A DNA stretch of 64,000 bases from Takifugu bimaculatus (lineage: Eukaryota; Chordata; Actinopteri; Tetraodontiformes; Tetraodontidae): NCBI GenBank assembly GCA_004026145.2, contig CP034983.1, positions 13,549,212 through 13,613,211 of the forward strand, given 5' to 3'. Both the position numbers and the translations under genes were made by a program. Under the pieces are notes generated by a model that did not search any database, was not told where the DNA came from, and saw only the letters and a program-made list of their open reading frames with translations. The stretch's first letter is position 1; every line of letters begins with the position of its first letter. Below are positions 47,784 to 60,757 of the stretch, in pieces.

Positions 47784-50297
47784 ATCTTTAAAATACAGCT
47801 TAATACAGGCAGGATGGTGAGATGATAAGGATGGCAGAAGAAGGTTTAATATTTCTAATTAGCTCAACCAAGGAAGCCCACTCCCTGCCAGTTTCCTCTG
47901 AAAGGTGCCCTGCAGTGTGTGTGTTATTCTGTAATAATTAATGAAGAGCTCTGTCCATGTGGGTGCGCGTGTGTGTGTGTGTGGGGGTGTGGGGGGGACT
48001 TTTACACCAGAAAATGCTCCAAAATTCTCCATGACTGTCCTGTCCACACTTAACCAAGGCTAAATTTACCAAGAGGACACTTAAAAGAATGAAAAAAAGG
48101 AGAAGAACTGGTCTTTAGCTGTCTCTCTGCTTCGGCCCCACATTATGCGACGGTCTGTCAAGTTCACCGGCTGATGGCTGTGACCCACAGAGGACAAGGC
48201 CCATTTTGTCATTCCCGTTACATAATGAATTAAATCATATCCAATTACACGCCCGCCATCTTTGATGGCTGGTATTGTGGGAGACGTTTGCATCAGCGTG
48301 ACTTTGGCAACAATTTATGATTCATTCGTGACTCATGCAGGTCCTGGCAACGATGAGCTCAAGATTTTCGTGTTTTCGAGAATCAAACGTAGACTTTCAG
48401 GCTAAAGCACCCGTTGCTAACCCCAGCTAACATTCTAACGCACGTCTGGAGTGTCTCTCCACCTCGAGTCAGGTGGTGTGACTTTCACGCTGTGTTTGCA
48501 GCTGACATTTGTGGGTCCCTGAGTACTGCTTAATGTCGCAATTAAACTGCCGTGACCAATTATGGCGGCGGCGGCGCCGATGGGATTATAAATGAGGATG
48601 GCAGAGGACAGCAAAGGTGAGGCAGGAGAGCATCAGACGCTCGATGCAATCAAGCCTATTGAGTGGTGGAATCGTCATTTTAGCGCCACTGAGAGTTCTT
48701 TGTCCACTTCTTTAGGTTCTAAAAATAATCTCACCCTGATCTTCGGAAGAAGAATCAAAAGTAATCTCCTAATTTCAGCGGCATAGTTTCAGCCTCGATG
48801 GAAGCTTGCGGGGATCGCATCCAATCTTCCTCCCATGCACGCCACCTCCTCTCCTCAGACAAGCCATCACAAGAGATAAATCTCCACGTATGAAGCCGCT
48901 TTCCTCTGTAAGAGGCTGTCAAAACATTTTCATCCCACCCAAAGACCCCGGTAACCACCGCTGTCAACCGCTGTGTTGTATTGGCACTCCGGATCAAGCG
49001 TTTGTTTTTTAAAACTCATGTGTGTACTGGGGATCTGAGTGTTTGTACCGTTCCAGGTGGACTTTTATACTGTCAGAAGTCTGGAGGCTGGAAATGGTGG
49101 ATCAAGAACTTCCTGTGGTTAAGAGAGCTGTCAATCACAGTGAAGACACAACACACACTGTGTATCTTTGGACAGTGGGGTGGGGGGGGGATTTTAATCC
49201 CAGTCCAACACAATCTTAGCACTGGGGAAGCTACTGTTAGCATGCTAACCAACTGACTTTTTTCTCTGTGCGGTATCATGTGACAATGAGTCACTGTAGC
49301 TGAGGACGGGGAGCGAGTTCCAGGCTTCGGTTGCCTCAAATGTCAACAGAAGTTCTCACCGATGGACAGTCATCTCCGCACCAACTGCTCCCAGAGAGAC
49401 GCCACATTCCAGAGCCCGGCACGGCTCCCTGCAAGTGAAAAACATCGAGTCTGATGCCAAACGGTTCTATTAGAAGCATCTTTGGCTCAGCTGACTGAGT
49501 CAGGGAAGCTCTGCGCAGCAATGCTAACCATCGCTAGTGCTATCAATCTGGCTTTGATAGGCATGCGATGCGTTTTGGTTTCTCAAACTTTGCACCTGCA
49601 AACACACAATCTAGGTTAGTATTTTAATGCGTCTGTGTGTCTATGCCATCTTTTTGCACCAATATATGGAGATGTACGAGGTTTACTGCTAAAGGTACAT
49701 GTTTTTGGACCTTTTATACTTGCTTGTCTAATCCTGGTTAGCGTGCCACATTAAATTACCGTCTCTTTTAAATCCTTGGTTTTAATCATTTCATGTAGAT
49801 CTCCTAAACACAGCTAAATGCAATGAGAAACAGCTCCTGATAGTCTCTCTGTCAGGATCCTGGATTTCCTCAGAGGTCTGAAATCTCCACAAATGTCATC
49901 TCAGCTGAAATTCTACTCCTGTCACGCGGTTTCGCTCTTAATTCTCAGGTTGTCAGTTTTTAAAACCCCCTGACATTGTCTGTCGGCTGCTGCTCCAAGC
50001 GCAGAGTGCCGACGTCTCCAAATTAAATTGCAAATGCAAATCGTGCAAACACAAGAGGAACGCGGAGGTAAAATCCTCCATTAAGCGGGAGACAAAACCT
50101 GGCTGCGACTTCACTCAAATACCGAATGAAGTCTGTGTTCCTGGCAGCGGATGGGTCCCAGTCTGATTTGCTGAACAAAACCAGGCTGTCAACAACACAG
50201 AGACCAGTTTAGATGAAAAAGACCAGGTGGAAATGAAATCTCGTTATTCTACCGTGCTACAAAAAAGGTGCCACACTCCTGCTGGAATAGCAGTAGA

Positions 50298-50308
50298 CCC
50301 CCCCCCCC

Positions 50309-50336
<28 letters not shown>
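50298..50336. repeat. Poly-C plus (CA)n compound microsatellite
   Basis: A run of about 12 C is followed directly by about 13 CA units. Confidence 0.95.
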
Positions 50337-50339
<3 letters not shown>

Positions 50340-53300
50340 CCACCCTTTCATCTCTCTGAATCCAGGAGCGACAGCCATAAACACGTAAGCGCTCGCGTTA
50401 GCAGCATCGCTAAAGCATTTCTCAAACTCGGAATGGCTTCCGTCCAATAAACATCTTTACAAAAAACAAAACCTTTTCAGTTCTCTTTATTGGTTCACCC
50501 GACGGCTAAACGAAGGTCTGAAACCTCCCTGGAGGTGGGGGGGGGTAGTCAATCCGAGGTAATGTATTCCCTGTTTAATGCACTCAGCACCTTCGACCTG
50601 CCAACGAACCATTGAAGCAGGAGCCGCTCCCGCTGGGCTTCCCAGCTGCAGAACCGAAGCTCATTGGCACAAATGAACAGTGTTTCTGCAAAAGCTTCTC
50701 AGAGAAACCTTAACGACAGCCTGAAGGGCCAGCATGTGGGTTGGACCAGCGTCCTCCTTCACAGTCCTGGGTCCTTACCTCCGTTTGCTCCCTGCTGCCA
50801 TGATGCTACGGACCCACGTGGGTCCAGTCAAGGCCCCTCGGTTGCGTCCGTGCTGGTTGGTTTCACTGGTTTGGAACGTTTTGTGCTAAAGATGAATCCC
50901 AAAGCCACTTCTGTGGGGTTTAAACGAGGCTCAGATGTGGCTGCTGGTGCAAAACCGCTAACGGGATCGGCGAGAAGACTGCAAACGTCAATCTCTAAGT
51001 AGATAACGCCGCCAGCCCCCCCCTTCCCCCCAAAGATGTGGCGTTCACGAGACCGTGTTAGCTTCCGTGCTCTGACGTTCGCTTGAATTCACAAGTCTGG
51101 TTCCATCTCGCTCAGTCGCCACAAGGTTGCTTCGGCCTTCTCGCCGTTCAATATTAATTCCACCCATCTGTGAGTTCCCTCTTCGATGGTCAGGCGAGTG
51201 TGAACGGTGCAAATTCACAGGGGGGGGGGGTTCATAGTGGGGGGGCTAACACGTCCGTCGGACAAACGTAGCTGTTAGGGGAGCTGCAGGCTGTGCAGTA
51301 TGGATCATTGATGAATATTCTGATGAATTCATCGCTCCTGAATGCTTAAATGGAGCTGATTCACAGAGGGCTCAGATTTGATTAGATGACTGGGCCTTTC
51401 AGCGCCACGCCGTGATGTCACAAGCGTCGATTCTCCACTTTGGAAATGATTCAGACTTACTCGATCCCTCTTAGTTCTTTTATTTGGAGCTCAGAGGAAA
51501 GCGAGGAGCGGATTCCCCCTCCTGCGTCTGATTTATGCCGCCTCTGTCGCTGCGGCCTCCCGCCGATGTTTGGGTGGCTGTGCGGAAGAAAGCGCCGAAC
51601 ATGTGGTTTGCGGTTCCCGCTGGTTCTGCAAATGAGATCAGCAGCGTGTCCCGTCGGCACAAACATCAGACACGCTGGAGTCAACAGAACCTGCGGGGTC
51701 GGGACGACAGCTGTTCGCGGGCTGGAATCAATTCGCTTGGAGGCAAAGTGGCCTGAATGAACCAGGTTTGGGTCTTCAGGGCAACGTCAGAAGGGGTGAG
51801 GCGTCCCTCTGGGCTGCTTCATCGGCATCGATCGCAGACGCAGGGTGGGAGAATTCGTGGAATCCGATTTCACGCCGCCACGCCGGCCGAGATGGGCTGA
51901 TCCCTCCGGTCTGGGGTTGTTCTGCGTTCTGAGGGCAGCAGCTGGGATCCATGCGCCGCGACCACTTCAAGAAGGAGGGCGGGGCCTCTTACAGAGGCAT
52001 CTGGAAATTCCTTTGATCACCCCTGCAACATCAAAGAGAAAAAAACTTGGATTTGACGTGGCGAAGCGTTGACGTTAGCTGACTTTCGGAAGTGATGGCG
52101 AGTGATAAATAATTTGCATTAATCGCTCTCACACTTCATCTGCTGGCATTATAATGTTCATTAATCAAGTCAATTGCAGCTCATTTATAAACTACAAGCT
52201 TTGTTGACACGGGCACACAAACACGCCTTTTAAAAACTATTGAAATCAAATAAACACAGAGTATCAGCTGATCCTTCTGTCGCCGTGGCAATCAGGCAAG
52301 TGACATTGAAAAGAATCTGTTTGGTGACTCTGTGTCATCTTTTATATGTTTGCATGAGCTCCTTTGGTATGAATTATTGATAAGTAGCTGTTGCATGTTG
52401 GGCCAGAGGAGAGGGGCGGAGCTAAAACACGGACTGGATCCATTATGTAGCACTGAATCAGAAGATATGATGGGTTTTTTTTGCTTTGAAATAAACGTTC
52501 GCTGTTTCTTTTAAATGCAAACAAACAAGCATGAATTAGTGCAGCTGACAATCCCCGGGGATGAGTTTTATTTATATCCTTCAGCATATACACAACGTGT
52601 GTTTTCTTTTTCCAAGCCTGGAGACAACCGAAGCTGTTTAATGCACTTTGATGTGCAGGCATGCATCCCACTGAACTAAAGCGCCTCCTGAGGGACTCAA
52701 CGCACCGGCGTGGTTTCATTTAAAGGCACCACGCACGGGAGACAATAATTAAGCCGAACAGAAGCCAGATCGAAACACAAGATGGCAGCGCGTAAGCCTC
52801 AGGATGTGCTTCTGTCCCCTCCGATCAGGCATTTCCTCCTCCGAGAGGGGGCAAACTGGCGACTTTTCTGGATTCTGACCCAGGTTGTGCTGGGCGGTCG
52901 CCTCGGTTGATCAACCACGGTTGCATAGTGTGTTGCTCTCCTTCTTACCCCCCTTCTACAGCTCACCTATAGGGTCAGTGTGCTGTGCATGGTGGTGGAC
53001 TATTGATTTCCCCGACACATTAAGGGGATGCCTTTATTGACTGACTGGCACTGATAAATTGTCGACTACTAGTTGCGGGAAAAGGCTTCAGGCTGCATCA
53101 ACGCCCCCCATACAGTCCTTCCCTCATGCAGGCCTCCATCCTGATTTATTTGTTTCCATCATCCGAAGGCTCACGCAGGAAGTTGAGCCTGTTTCTGTTG
53201 CCAGGGTTATGCTCCTGAAGTATGCAGCCGTTCTATCAGATCCAGGCTGCCTGGCAGGTGCAGAACAGAGCGGCTCGTTGGTGCTGGTTCGTTCCCCCTC

Positions 53301-56300
53301 GCTCTCTCCCGGCAGACTCGCCTCCAGTCATTTATCGGTATCACTGCAGCGCAGAGGCAGAGCGACTGATGTGAGAAGTCTATGATGTGCTCGCGCGCCG
53401 CCTTGCACAACAGTCTCTTGTCTTTTCGCGGCGGGTGTGACAGGGTACAAAAGGCTGCACATGAAAATCTGTTACTCTGCAGCCGATAGAGATGAGCAGT
53501 GGAAACACATGCACATACATTAAACCATACTGGAGGTCACGTTTTTATTAGCTTAACGATAACATATTTGTATTATATATGAACACATCACATATTAGGT
53601 GTGTGATAGGTAAAAGGCCACCTGAGGTCAACCGCAGGAGTATAAATTAGTGGTATTTATAGTCTCACGACTATTTACGCATATTTACATTGTTTTAATG
53701 AGGCGTTATTGAAAGCTCAAACTGTTAGCATTAGGGTCAGTGTACACTTGCAGTATGTGCCCACGCCACTAGACGTCGCCAAACAGCAAACATTTCCACC
53801 TTTTATTTCGGTTGAGCAGAATATTACCGTGAATCACATTGTTTTTTTGGGTTTTTTTTAGGTTTTAAGACTTGAAATTTGATTTAAGTGAAACTAAGAT
53901 GAAAACTAGGCAAAGATCGCGGACACAGGCAAGCTACGCGCCGACTCCCGTTCCCAGGACTCCATGTCTGGATTTGAGGCGCTCCCTCCGCTCGAAGCGC
54001 TGGTTCATTCGCTCAGCGATGCCTCTGCAGCTCACAGACGGAGCCACACAGGAAGATCCTCCCGAGTGTGGGACTTTACCATCTAACCGATCCTCTATGA
54101 TCAGTTCCGAATTGTTCTTTTCCCGGAGACGAAGGCGCTGCATCATCAGAGAGCCAAAAGGATTATTCCCGAGGCGACTCCTTGGTCTTGACGAGGTAGG
54201 AGCGCAAAACATACAGTACAAATCTTTCATTTTTTCCTCCTCACTATCATTACCCATTGACAATTTACTTGCACTTATCACCACTCGGGAGAGATGCATC
54301 ACCTCTGTCCACACGCACGTTTCTGCACCCGCGTGACGGCAACGCGACCGCGCTTGAAGGACCCCGTTTTTAGAACTTTCTCATAAATCAGCACCCACTT
54401 GAAAGGTTGTTTTTTTTTCTCCCTTTTTTAGTCTTTCAAAGTTGCTATTCTGCACCGCACTGCAACGATGTCACTGTCACCAGTGTTTTATGAAACAGCC
54501 CTGTGCATGCACCTGCAATCTTTCTCATATGTATTCCTATTATTCGGATTTTAAAGCAGATAATTTGTAGTAATCCGGGGATGGATGAGGCTGAGAACAT
54601 GCATCATCATACCACTTTTTAGATGAGCATCTATATATTTACTGCTCTATAGGCTGATTTCCTGGTCTGGGCTTCAGCTCCCCCATTCTCATCAGAAAGG
54701 TGCTTTCCTGCATTCTGTGTGACCCCACTTATTAAAACACTGCCACAAGTATGAATCCGCCAACGCCACATCTGGATGTTTCCCCGGAGGCCGTCTCCAG
54801 CTGCAGCGTGGACGGATCACTCGCTGTCGGTCCCCTACAACAAAGCTGCGCTAATGACTTCTGGTGTGGATGAAAATTAGATTCCATCGGAATGGACAGC
54901 GACCATCGCTGCGTGTTTGTGTGCGGAGGGGCCGCGAGCCAATACAGTTGGTATTCCGACTGCAGCAGAGGCAGCGGAGGATTCCGGGTGAGGCGAGGAG
55001 GTCAGCCAAGTATAAAAAGTCATTAGTATCCTGCAGGAAATAAATCCGGCCTTTCAATAATGCAGTAATTATAATATTGACTAAACTGACTGAAGATTTG
55101 AGGTCATTTGCAGACTGGGATGCATATTTAATGATCCCCACTCTTCTTCTTTATCTTGCGCGCTCCGAGTGAAGAAACACTGCACGGCTGGCAGTTTTTC
55201 CCCCTGCAAAGGCATCGGCTTATCTGGGAGCAGCAGCAGAACAGTCTCCCAATCTGTTGATCTCCTTCCGCTGCCTGTGTCACTTCCTTCGACCGTCAGC
55301 GTGTTGCCTTCTCTCCTCCCCATCCCCCCACAACCATCCGACGGGGGGGGTCGCTTCGCATCCCCTTTGTAACGTTGACGGGAGGGACTGCGTGCACGTG
55401 ACGATGGGATCTGCTATTCCTGTTTTGTTTTCAGGAGTGGGTGAGTCGGGGTTGACCTCTGACCCCCGTACCTGCAGCAGATTTCAGTTCATTCCTTATC
55501 CACAGGCCTGAGATTCTCCTTTATTTCTTCCCCTGTCAGTTAACGCAGGGCTTATCCCGATTCGGAGCGTGTAGTGAAGCGGCGATAAACTGAAGCGGCG
55601 CCGCCGTTAAAACAGCGAGATCCAGTCGCGTCCAGAACACCTTCAACTCCTCCTTCCTACAATCTGCACGTGGAGTATTTAGGATGCTTCCTAGGGGAGA
55701 TAAGGGCCGTTGAATATTTGAAAATCTCTCACTCGTATCCCACAAGTGTTTGCCACGTAATTATGCAGGTAGTTCAGCCGGATGTAAGTGTGCCGAGCTA
55801 AATGAGTGTTGTTTCCACTTTGCTTTTAAAGTCAGTTTATTCAAAGCGCGTCTGATCCGAGCAGCCTGGAGGACAGAATCAGGCCAGTGGCACAAATATT
55901 GCTTTCCAACACCCAGAGGGTTTGCAATAAAACGAAGGGATGATGACGGCAGAGGAGATTTTGCGGCCGCCTCGATGACCCGGCTGTTACTCACAGCTTG
56001 TGCCACCTCGGGTTGCGTCGGGGAAGGTCAGAATCCGCAGCCGTGCGCGGCGGCGGCGATGGCTAACGGTCATGATGAGTCAGCTGTGATATGCTACAGC
56101 TGTTTAGCTTCTAATCGCACGGCTCTGTGGAGCGGCGCGCGTCCGGTTCCTGTATCTTTCGGCTTCCACCTCTGTCAGTCCGAGCGCTTTTTTTTAAATT
56201 CAACCTTATCATCTCACGAGGCTCCCACGATTAGCGTGCGTTCGCCTCGCACTTCTAACCCACGTTGAGCGCGCGTAAGACCCAGCACTTGAATAAATGT

Positions 56301-57211
56301 ACTAATCCCTCTCCGCTGAGATTATCTGGCTTTTGAGGAGTTTTAGGCTGGGGGGAAAAAATCACTTTATACTTCATAGGATTTGTTCTTAGTCACTCAT
56401 TTGGTTTGCGCCGTTTCGTCCAAACCCTTGAATGCCAGCAGTCACGTGTTGGTTTCGATGCCAGTCCTGATTCATGGGGACGGCGATGTTGTGCAAAGCA
56501 CATTGGAGCCACGCCGCTTGGCTTCACGTACAACACAATCTGTATGTGAGGCGCAGCTACGGAATGACTGATGAAGATGTCGGTTGGAGCAGATCGCCTT
56601 CATGCCTGCAGGACTCACCACAGTCTGCGCCTCAGGCGAACTTGGTTGTTTGTACCTCCACGCGCGTTAAAAATGCACAGGAAGCGGCACCGACGCCTCG
56701 TGCATCAGTCAGGAGCACGGTGGGCTAAATGCTCTTCTCAAATATTAACCAATGTGTGACGCCGGTCATGCTGCTGCGAGCGGCAAAATGGATCCAGAGC
56801 ACTCATTTGCAAACGTAAAGGCATGTAATGAAAAGATGAAAGAACAACCGGAAGGTTTGTGTGTCTTTCAGGCGCTGCTGCATGCCCTGACTGTGAAAGG
56901 CCGCTGCCATTGTTGGGAAACATTATCCACCCGGGAGGCAGGCCTTCAGCCAGATGGAGGGGGGGGGGGGGGGTGCTCAGTCTCTTAGTCCAGATTCCCA
57001 TCAATCTCCCTACTGGAATCCTTCTATGAATGCTAAGCGACTTCACATAGATTTACCGGAGGGTGCACGCTGACGCTCAGTGCCGTTACCGCGGCAGGTA
57101 TTCGACTGTCCACAGGCCAGAGTGGAGAACTGTCGACAATACCTCCTTTGGGAGGGGACGTAACACTCTAAAACACTGTAATAAAGTAAAAGCACCTGCA
57201 GGAGTTGTTTC

Positions 57212-57232
57212 TGTGTGTGTGTGTGTGTGTGT
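57212..57232. repeat. (TG)n microsatellite
   Basis: Perfect TG run of about 21 bp. Confidence 0.9.
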
Positions 57233-58918
57233 TTATGGTTTAATGGTGAGATTATTGGCTCAGACCCGGACAGGAGTCGGGTTAGCTGCAATGCAATAAA
57301 CATAGGATTAGCATCATGGTGAGAGAGGTTGTGCAACATGTATACTGGTTGACTGGAGCCTTCTGACAGGCAGGTGTCCAAGCGATGTGCACGGCATTCT
57401 GTCCAGATCTGGTCAATTTCAGTAGCTCAGTCTTTGGAGCTCGGGTGGATTTTTCCTGTCTCCCACTCCAAATATGCAAGCGCATACAATCCGAGATTAA
57501 CTCTAATGGGCTGTGCCAAACCAAATATACAGAAAGATTACCATGGATACCGTTTTGATGCATGAAGCAAACTGCAGACAGGAATGAGGAAAGTGTTCGA
57601 AGCAGAACAGCTGGCAAAAGAACACAATTCCAGGATTAAACTGGGAGACTTGGCTTAGACAGTAAATGAAATACTGATCTGCATGTGGCAATAAACTGGA
57701 GGTCAAAGGTGAGCCTCATCCTAATTTATATGATTATTGCTTAAAAATGAGTAAAATTCAAATTACACTCCATGTAAATAGGCTGTTGGACCCCAAAACA
57801 ACTTTTTCTAGCAGAAATTGTTTGTTGCACTTGTGACCTTTTGTAACGGCTGCTAACGGCCTCTATTATCAACCCAACGCAATATAGCGGCGTCCTCTTC
57901 CTGAGAGGGTTCGTGTGAATGATTTTGTCAGTGAGGGGCTCATAAAACTGTCTCGATGATGGAATGGGATGGCTGCCTCCACGCCGTCCTCCACAATCAG
58001 CGCCGTGCCAGCATTTTTAACCCCGGGACGGGGCTGTTGTCAGGAATTGACTTGACCGATTTGTCGTGATAAGTACAGTCCAGCCCCCACTGGAGACATC
58101 TCAGGTAGAGTTGTAGGTGATTACGAGAGATGCTCAATGCTGTCTCGAGAGAGCTGATTCTTAGTGACTGTGTAGAGCTCTCCCCACCGATGCTCTTGTA
58201 GTCGGCCGACCCTGCCGACCCCTCCAAGCTGGCCTGTGGTGTTTGAATCCAGGGTTCTCATGGGTCAGATTGAGCTAGTAGAAATAAATATTTTTGCAGC
58301 CCCTGCCCTCCCTCCACAGCCTGCCTCTGTGGGAGGTCCTCCCTGTCATGTGACCGGCCGTCAAGGAAAGCCCTGGCGATCACAGGCTCCTGTTTATTTT
58401 AAGCCGGGGAGATTTATTTAAGAGCTTGTTACACAAGATAAGCTGCATAAGGTGCATTTCAAAATGGACTGAGAGAACCTATTCGAAACGTCCAGCAGTG
58501 GCGGACTCCAGGAGATGAATGGAGGCAATAAGCAGGAGGGAATATCCAGAATGGGGTGTTTTTAAAGGGTAGACGTGCGGCGATGACAGCCTTTAATTGA
58601 TCTCATCTGTTTTGAATGGACTGTAAGACGGGGGATTTATTGAGCTCATCCAAAGACTGAGGGCGCTCTGTCACTCCAGCGAGGGTAATGATGAGAAGGA
58701 CGGTGCACGTGGCTTCCATATCAAAGTGGAAATCTGATGAATCAATGGTCCAATATTATGTGCCTGGGATGCTCCATAACGGCCCAGAAACAACGGTCTG
58801 AGCTATAGCTGGCTGAACAGGCTTATTTGAGCCAAAAAGGTGCACACTGAAAGCCCCCTTTCATGTTCCTGAATGTAATGGCGAGCAAGCCCCTCAATCA
58901 TGCTGCCAATCTTCCCAG

Positions 58919-59017
58919 GACGAAACCCTGTGGGGAAATTTACCTGCTGTTGTACTTTTCGCCGTGGTGCTGTTCTGCAGCGCCGTGCTTTCTGCCCTTT
59001 TTCCTCCCCTTGAAGAG
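58919..59017 (+). other. Orphan exon-like segment with a hydrophobic 33-codon frame
   Basis: Flanked by CAATCTTCCCAG on the left and GAG|GTGAGTATC on the right, both close to splice consensus. The phase-0 frame starts DETLWGN and contains a hydrophobic stretch (LPAVVLFAVVLFCSAVLSAL) that could be a membrane or signal segment. No partner exon was found and I do not recognise the peptide; it is unlike the DPP6 membrane exon that might be expected in this synteny. Chance occurrence is quite possible. Confidence 0.15.
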
Positions 59018-60691
59018 GTGAGTATCACTCAACCATTCCATCTAGGTGCATAGTACAGGACGTGAACACGCCGCAATTCTTGACACCAATTATTAATTAC
59101 ACCGATTATGTGGGATTATCAAAACCATCTAATTTCCCACGATGGCAAGGCTAATCTGGTTTTTAACTAATACCATTAAACGTGTTGATGGGAATTTTAG
59201 TCCAATGTGACCGCGCCCCTTGTGACATGGCGCTGGAGTTATTGATAAGGAGGTGGCGATGGCGGCAGGTCACATGCAATCATGACATGCACTGGAGGCT
59301 CTGTGTACTCAGGAATGTCCAAGCGAGGGAAGGCAGGGCCCTAAAACACTGCCAGGTTTCATTTCACGCTCTGCAGAGCACAGCCGCTGAGATGGTGACA
59401 TTTACATGGCCCTCTATAGCACCGCCAGCCGCGGACGGCCCAAGGCACCGGCTAAATCAAGCACAGGGGCCAGTGGATGCAGAGAAGAGGGAGGAGATGC
59501 TTTCTGCGGCGCCGAAGGCGGGAGATGCACAAAGGGAGCCTGAGTTCGGCCGCTTGTTGAAACGTTATGTGAAAAATATGAATTATGCAGCGATAATGTA
59601 GCTTCTGTACGTCTGCACATGGTAATTTGTGCGCCTGCTTGCAAAGCTGCAAACTCACGCCACGCGTGCACCCGTGCGTGAGCAGCAGTGGTGTTGACTG
59701 TCTGCGTGGGTGGGGGGGGGGAGGAGCCTGATTTTCAGTCGGTAAAACCAGATTTTCCAGGGATTATCTCCTCCAGTGGCCTACTGGTCTTCTCCTAACC
59801 AAAAGGTCATCAGGCTAGTTTGAATGTTGTAGTTAGCCCCTCCTCCCATTCGGCCTCAGCGTTCTCATCCCTCGCTAATCTGATTGACTCTCCGCGGTTT
59901 GTTGCTTGCCACAGGCGGCACCAGCAGCCCTGCCAAGCTCCGCGCTGGATCTGCTCTCCTTTATTGGTTCCCAGGAGATTTTCCCTCAGTCGGGGGAATA
60001 AAGAAGCAGAGCAACTGCACAGGTTGGAGGATGATTCTTCCACTGAAACAATCCCACTTAGGGTCCTTTTGGACGTCTTTTTTACAGTGAAACCACTCAC
60101 TCTTTGCTTTAAATCGAGGCTTTTGCATAAAATGGAATACGCACTTGAAGATAATTGGGCTGTTTTTGCCCCGATTTCCCCCTCCTCCCTGACTAAGGAT
60201 GGCAAAAAACCTAATTATCTTATGTCTATAAGATTGACCTACAACATTTGCTGACCATCGGCTCGATTGTCGGGGCTGACAATCGTAAAAATTAAACGTC
60301 TTCACTCACGTGTGGAGTCAGAACTCCGTGAAATGTGATGTTGAACGGAATGTAGCCAGTCAAGGAGCGAGCCGACTGGGGAAGCAGGCGTGAATAAAAA
60401 CAAACATGGCTGACCAGCTGAAGCGTCACAGAGGACGGTGGACTCCTGAAATGGAGGACTAGCTCATGGAACACCGGGGGGATGTGTAGGCAACGTCTCC
60501 GCCAACATCTGGGTTTTGATCTTGGAAGACGGGATTCTGGAGTGGTGGTGGGAAAGAATCATGATTTGTGCGGTGTTCCGATAAACAGATCTTAAAATTC
60601 AGGAAACCCATATGCGTGTGTTGCTTTACTCGTGCGTCCCTGGCAGCACTTAATTATGGGGGTTGGTTATTTTCCCATGTAGTGAAACCAT

Positions 60692-60705
60692 TAGTGTGTT
60701 TACAC

Positions 60706-60745
<40 letters not shown>

Positions 60746-60757
60746 CACACTCATTCC
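60692..60757. repeat. (GT)n microsatellite flanked by a 15-bp inverted repeat
   Basis: AGTGTGTTTACACAC on the left and its reverse complement GTGTGTAAACACACT on the right enclose the GT run at about 60709-60742. The arms could form a hairpin. Confidence 0.8.

Larger units (their letters stand above)
47561..58918. other. Gene-poor region upstream of gene A
   Basis: No supported gene. Contains a poly-G run (47768-47783), poly-C plus CA (50298-50336), a G-run near 56961 and (TG)n at 57212. Two long ORFs (53899-54336, 55750-56268; about 145-172 codons) have no recognised domains, and the second overlaps a comparable antisense ORF. Several AT-rich stretches with TAATTA/TAAT cores (52120-52200, 53560-53720) look regulatory in composition. 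Confidence 0.5.

Noticed and set aside
53872..54336. 154-codon basic ORF as a complete gene
   Set aside because: No recognised family, an in-frame stop just upstream, and no TATA or other support; kept only as a low-interest finding.
55750..56268. 172-codon plus-strand ORF
   Set aside because: No recognisable domain, mixed composition, overlaps an antisense ORF, and no supporting exon neighbours.
58919..59017. Membrane exon of dpp6
   Set aside because: The sequence does not resemble the conserved membrane segment of DPP6 as known from mammals.
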